Shown piece by piece: positions 6,218 through 6,387 of a stretch of 6,387 bases of DNA. The stretch's first letter is position 1. Every line of letters starts with the position of its first letter. The translations under genes and the position numbers were made by a program. The stretch is from Jatrophihabitans sp. (GTDB lineage: Bacteria; Actinomycetota; Actinomycetes; Mycobacteriales; Jatrophihabitantaceae). Where the stretch lies: NCBI GenBank assembly GCA_025966255.1, contig JAOPVG010000323.1, positions 1 to 6,387 of the forward strand, in the 5' to 3' direction. The notes beneath the pieces were generated by a model, which was given only the letters and a program-made list of their open reading frames with translations, was not told the DNA's origin and made no database searches.

Positions 6218-6387
6218 TCACTGGCTCTCGCGACCGGGAGATGGCCGCGTGGTTGACCGACGTGGGGCGTTCGCGCGGCGACCGGCCCACACCCACAGCG
6301 TGAGCGTTGCGGTGACGAGCGCGAACCCGAACAGCAGGTCCTCGATCGGCGCGTAGATCAGCCGCAGGCCGAGAATCTGGTCGGGGT
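6218..6387 (-). CDS. crtYd: lycopene cyclase domain protein (CrtYd-type subunit), C-terminal fragment
   Basis: On the minus strand a frame open from the right edge ends at TGA (6220-6218) and encodes 55 residues. It begins PDQILGLRLIYAPIEDLLFG and continues as a hydrophobic helix rich in Ala, Leu, Val, Thr and Trp (about 17-34), then a basic, Ser/Pro/Arg-rich tail (35-55). The PIED motif just before a membrane helix is the hallmark of the small heterodimeric lycopene cyclases (CrtYc/CrtYd, CrtYe/CrtYf) and of the fungal CarRA cyclase domain. It would act in the cytoplasmic membrane, cyclising the ends of lycopene. A C40 beta-cyclase subunit is the simplest reading; a C50 epsilon- or gamma-type subunit (CrtYf) or a fused YcYd protein cannot be excluded because the rest lies outside. 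The gene is inverted relative to crtI-crtB and converges on crtB. Confidence 0.78.
   Translation of the reverse strand, partial: PDQILGLRLIYAPIEDLLFGFALVTATLTLWVWAGRRANAPRRSTTRPSPGRESQ

Noticed and set aside
6198..6356. Small plus-strand frame starting with ATG overlapping the crtB stop (52 residues)
   Set aside because: Despite the attractive ATGA overlap, the peptide looks like no family and is antisense to the lycopene cyclase fragment, which has a recognisable PIED motif and membrane helix.
1..6387. CRISPR array, tRNA or rRNA gene, insertion sequence, phage or toxin-antitoxin content
   Set aside because: No spaced direct repeats, cloverleaf sequence, transposase motifs or terminal repeats were seen; genes fill nearly all of the window with uniform base composition.

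Overview
The window is GC-rich (about 70% G+C), densely coding actinobacterial DNA that carries most of a carotenoid biosynthesis cluster. Two things point to Mycobacteriales: a metF gene divergent from a polyprenyl diphosphate synthase (an arrangement I recall for idsA-type synthases in Mycobacterium and Corynebacterium), and a split, membrane-type lycopene cyclase. No species can be named from the sequence.

Layout: (1) 1-324, the C-terminal part of a class I SAM methyltransferase on +. (2) 374-1258 on -, metF, convergent with gene 1. (3) 1272-2351 on +, crtE/idsA-type polyprenyl (probably geranylgeranyl) diphosphate synthase; its start lies 13 bp from the metF start codon. (4) 2357-3145 on +, a second SAM methyltransferase, 5 bp after crtE. 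(5) 3176-3700 on +, a DinB-superfamily protein. (6) 3767-5260 on +, crtI, phytoene desaturase. (7) 5257-6201 on +, crtB, phytoene synthase, with a 4-base start/stop overlap with crtI. (8) 6218-6387 on -, the C-terminal end of a CrtYd-type lycopene cyclase subunit that runs off the window and converges on crtB. There is no stretch over 300 bases without a gene; the longest gap is 66 bases.

Pathway: the prenyl synthase makes the C20 precursor GGPP, CrtB joins two GGPP into phytoene, CrtI desaturates phytoene to lycopene, and the cyclase entering from the right edge would form the ionone rings. The methyltransferase and the DinB protein between crtE and crtI have no assigned role; they are the least explained part of the locus. 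MetF supplies 5-methyltetrahydrofolate and is probably a neighbour rather than a pathway member.

Regulation visible in sequence: TANNNT-type -10 elements sit 6-8 bases before the start codons of metF, dinB and crtI (and of an alternative GTG start of crtE), with almost no room for a Shine-Dalgarno sequence. This suggests leaderless transcription and at least three separate + strand units (crtE-methyltransferase, dinB, crtI-crtB). The metF and crtE -10 candidates share one TA dinucleotide and could form a symmetric bidirectional promoter. No tRNA, rRNA, CRISPR array, insertion sequence or phage feature was seen. The window looks like a recognisable carotenoid locus with some unexplained details rather than a wholly new system.
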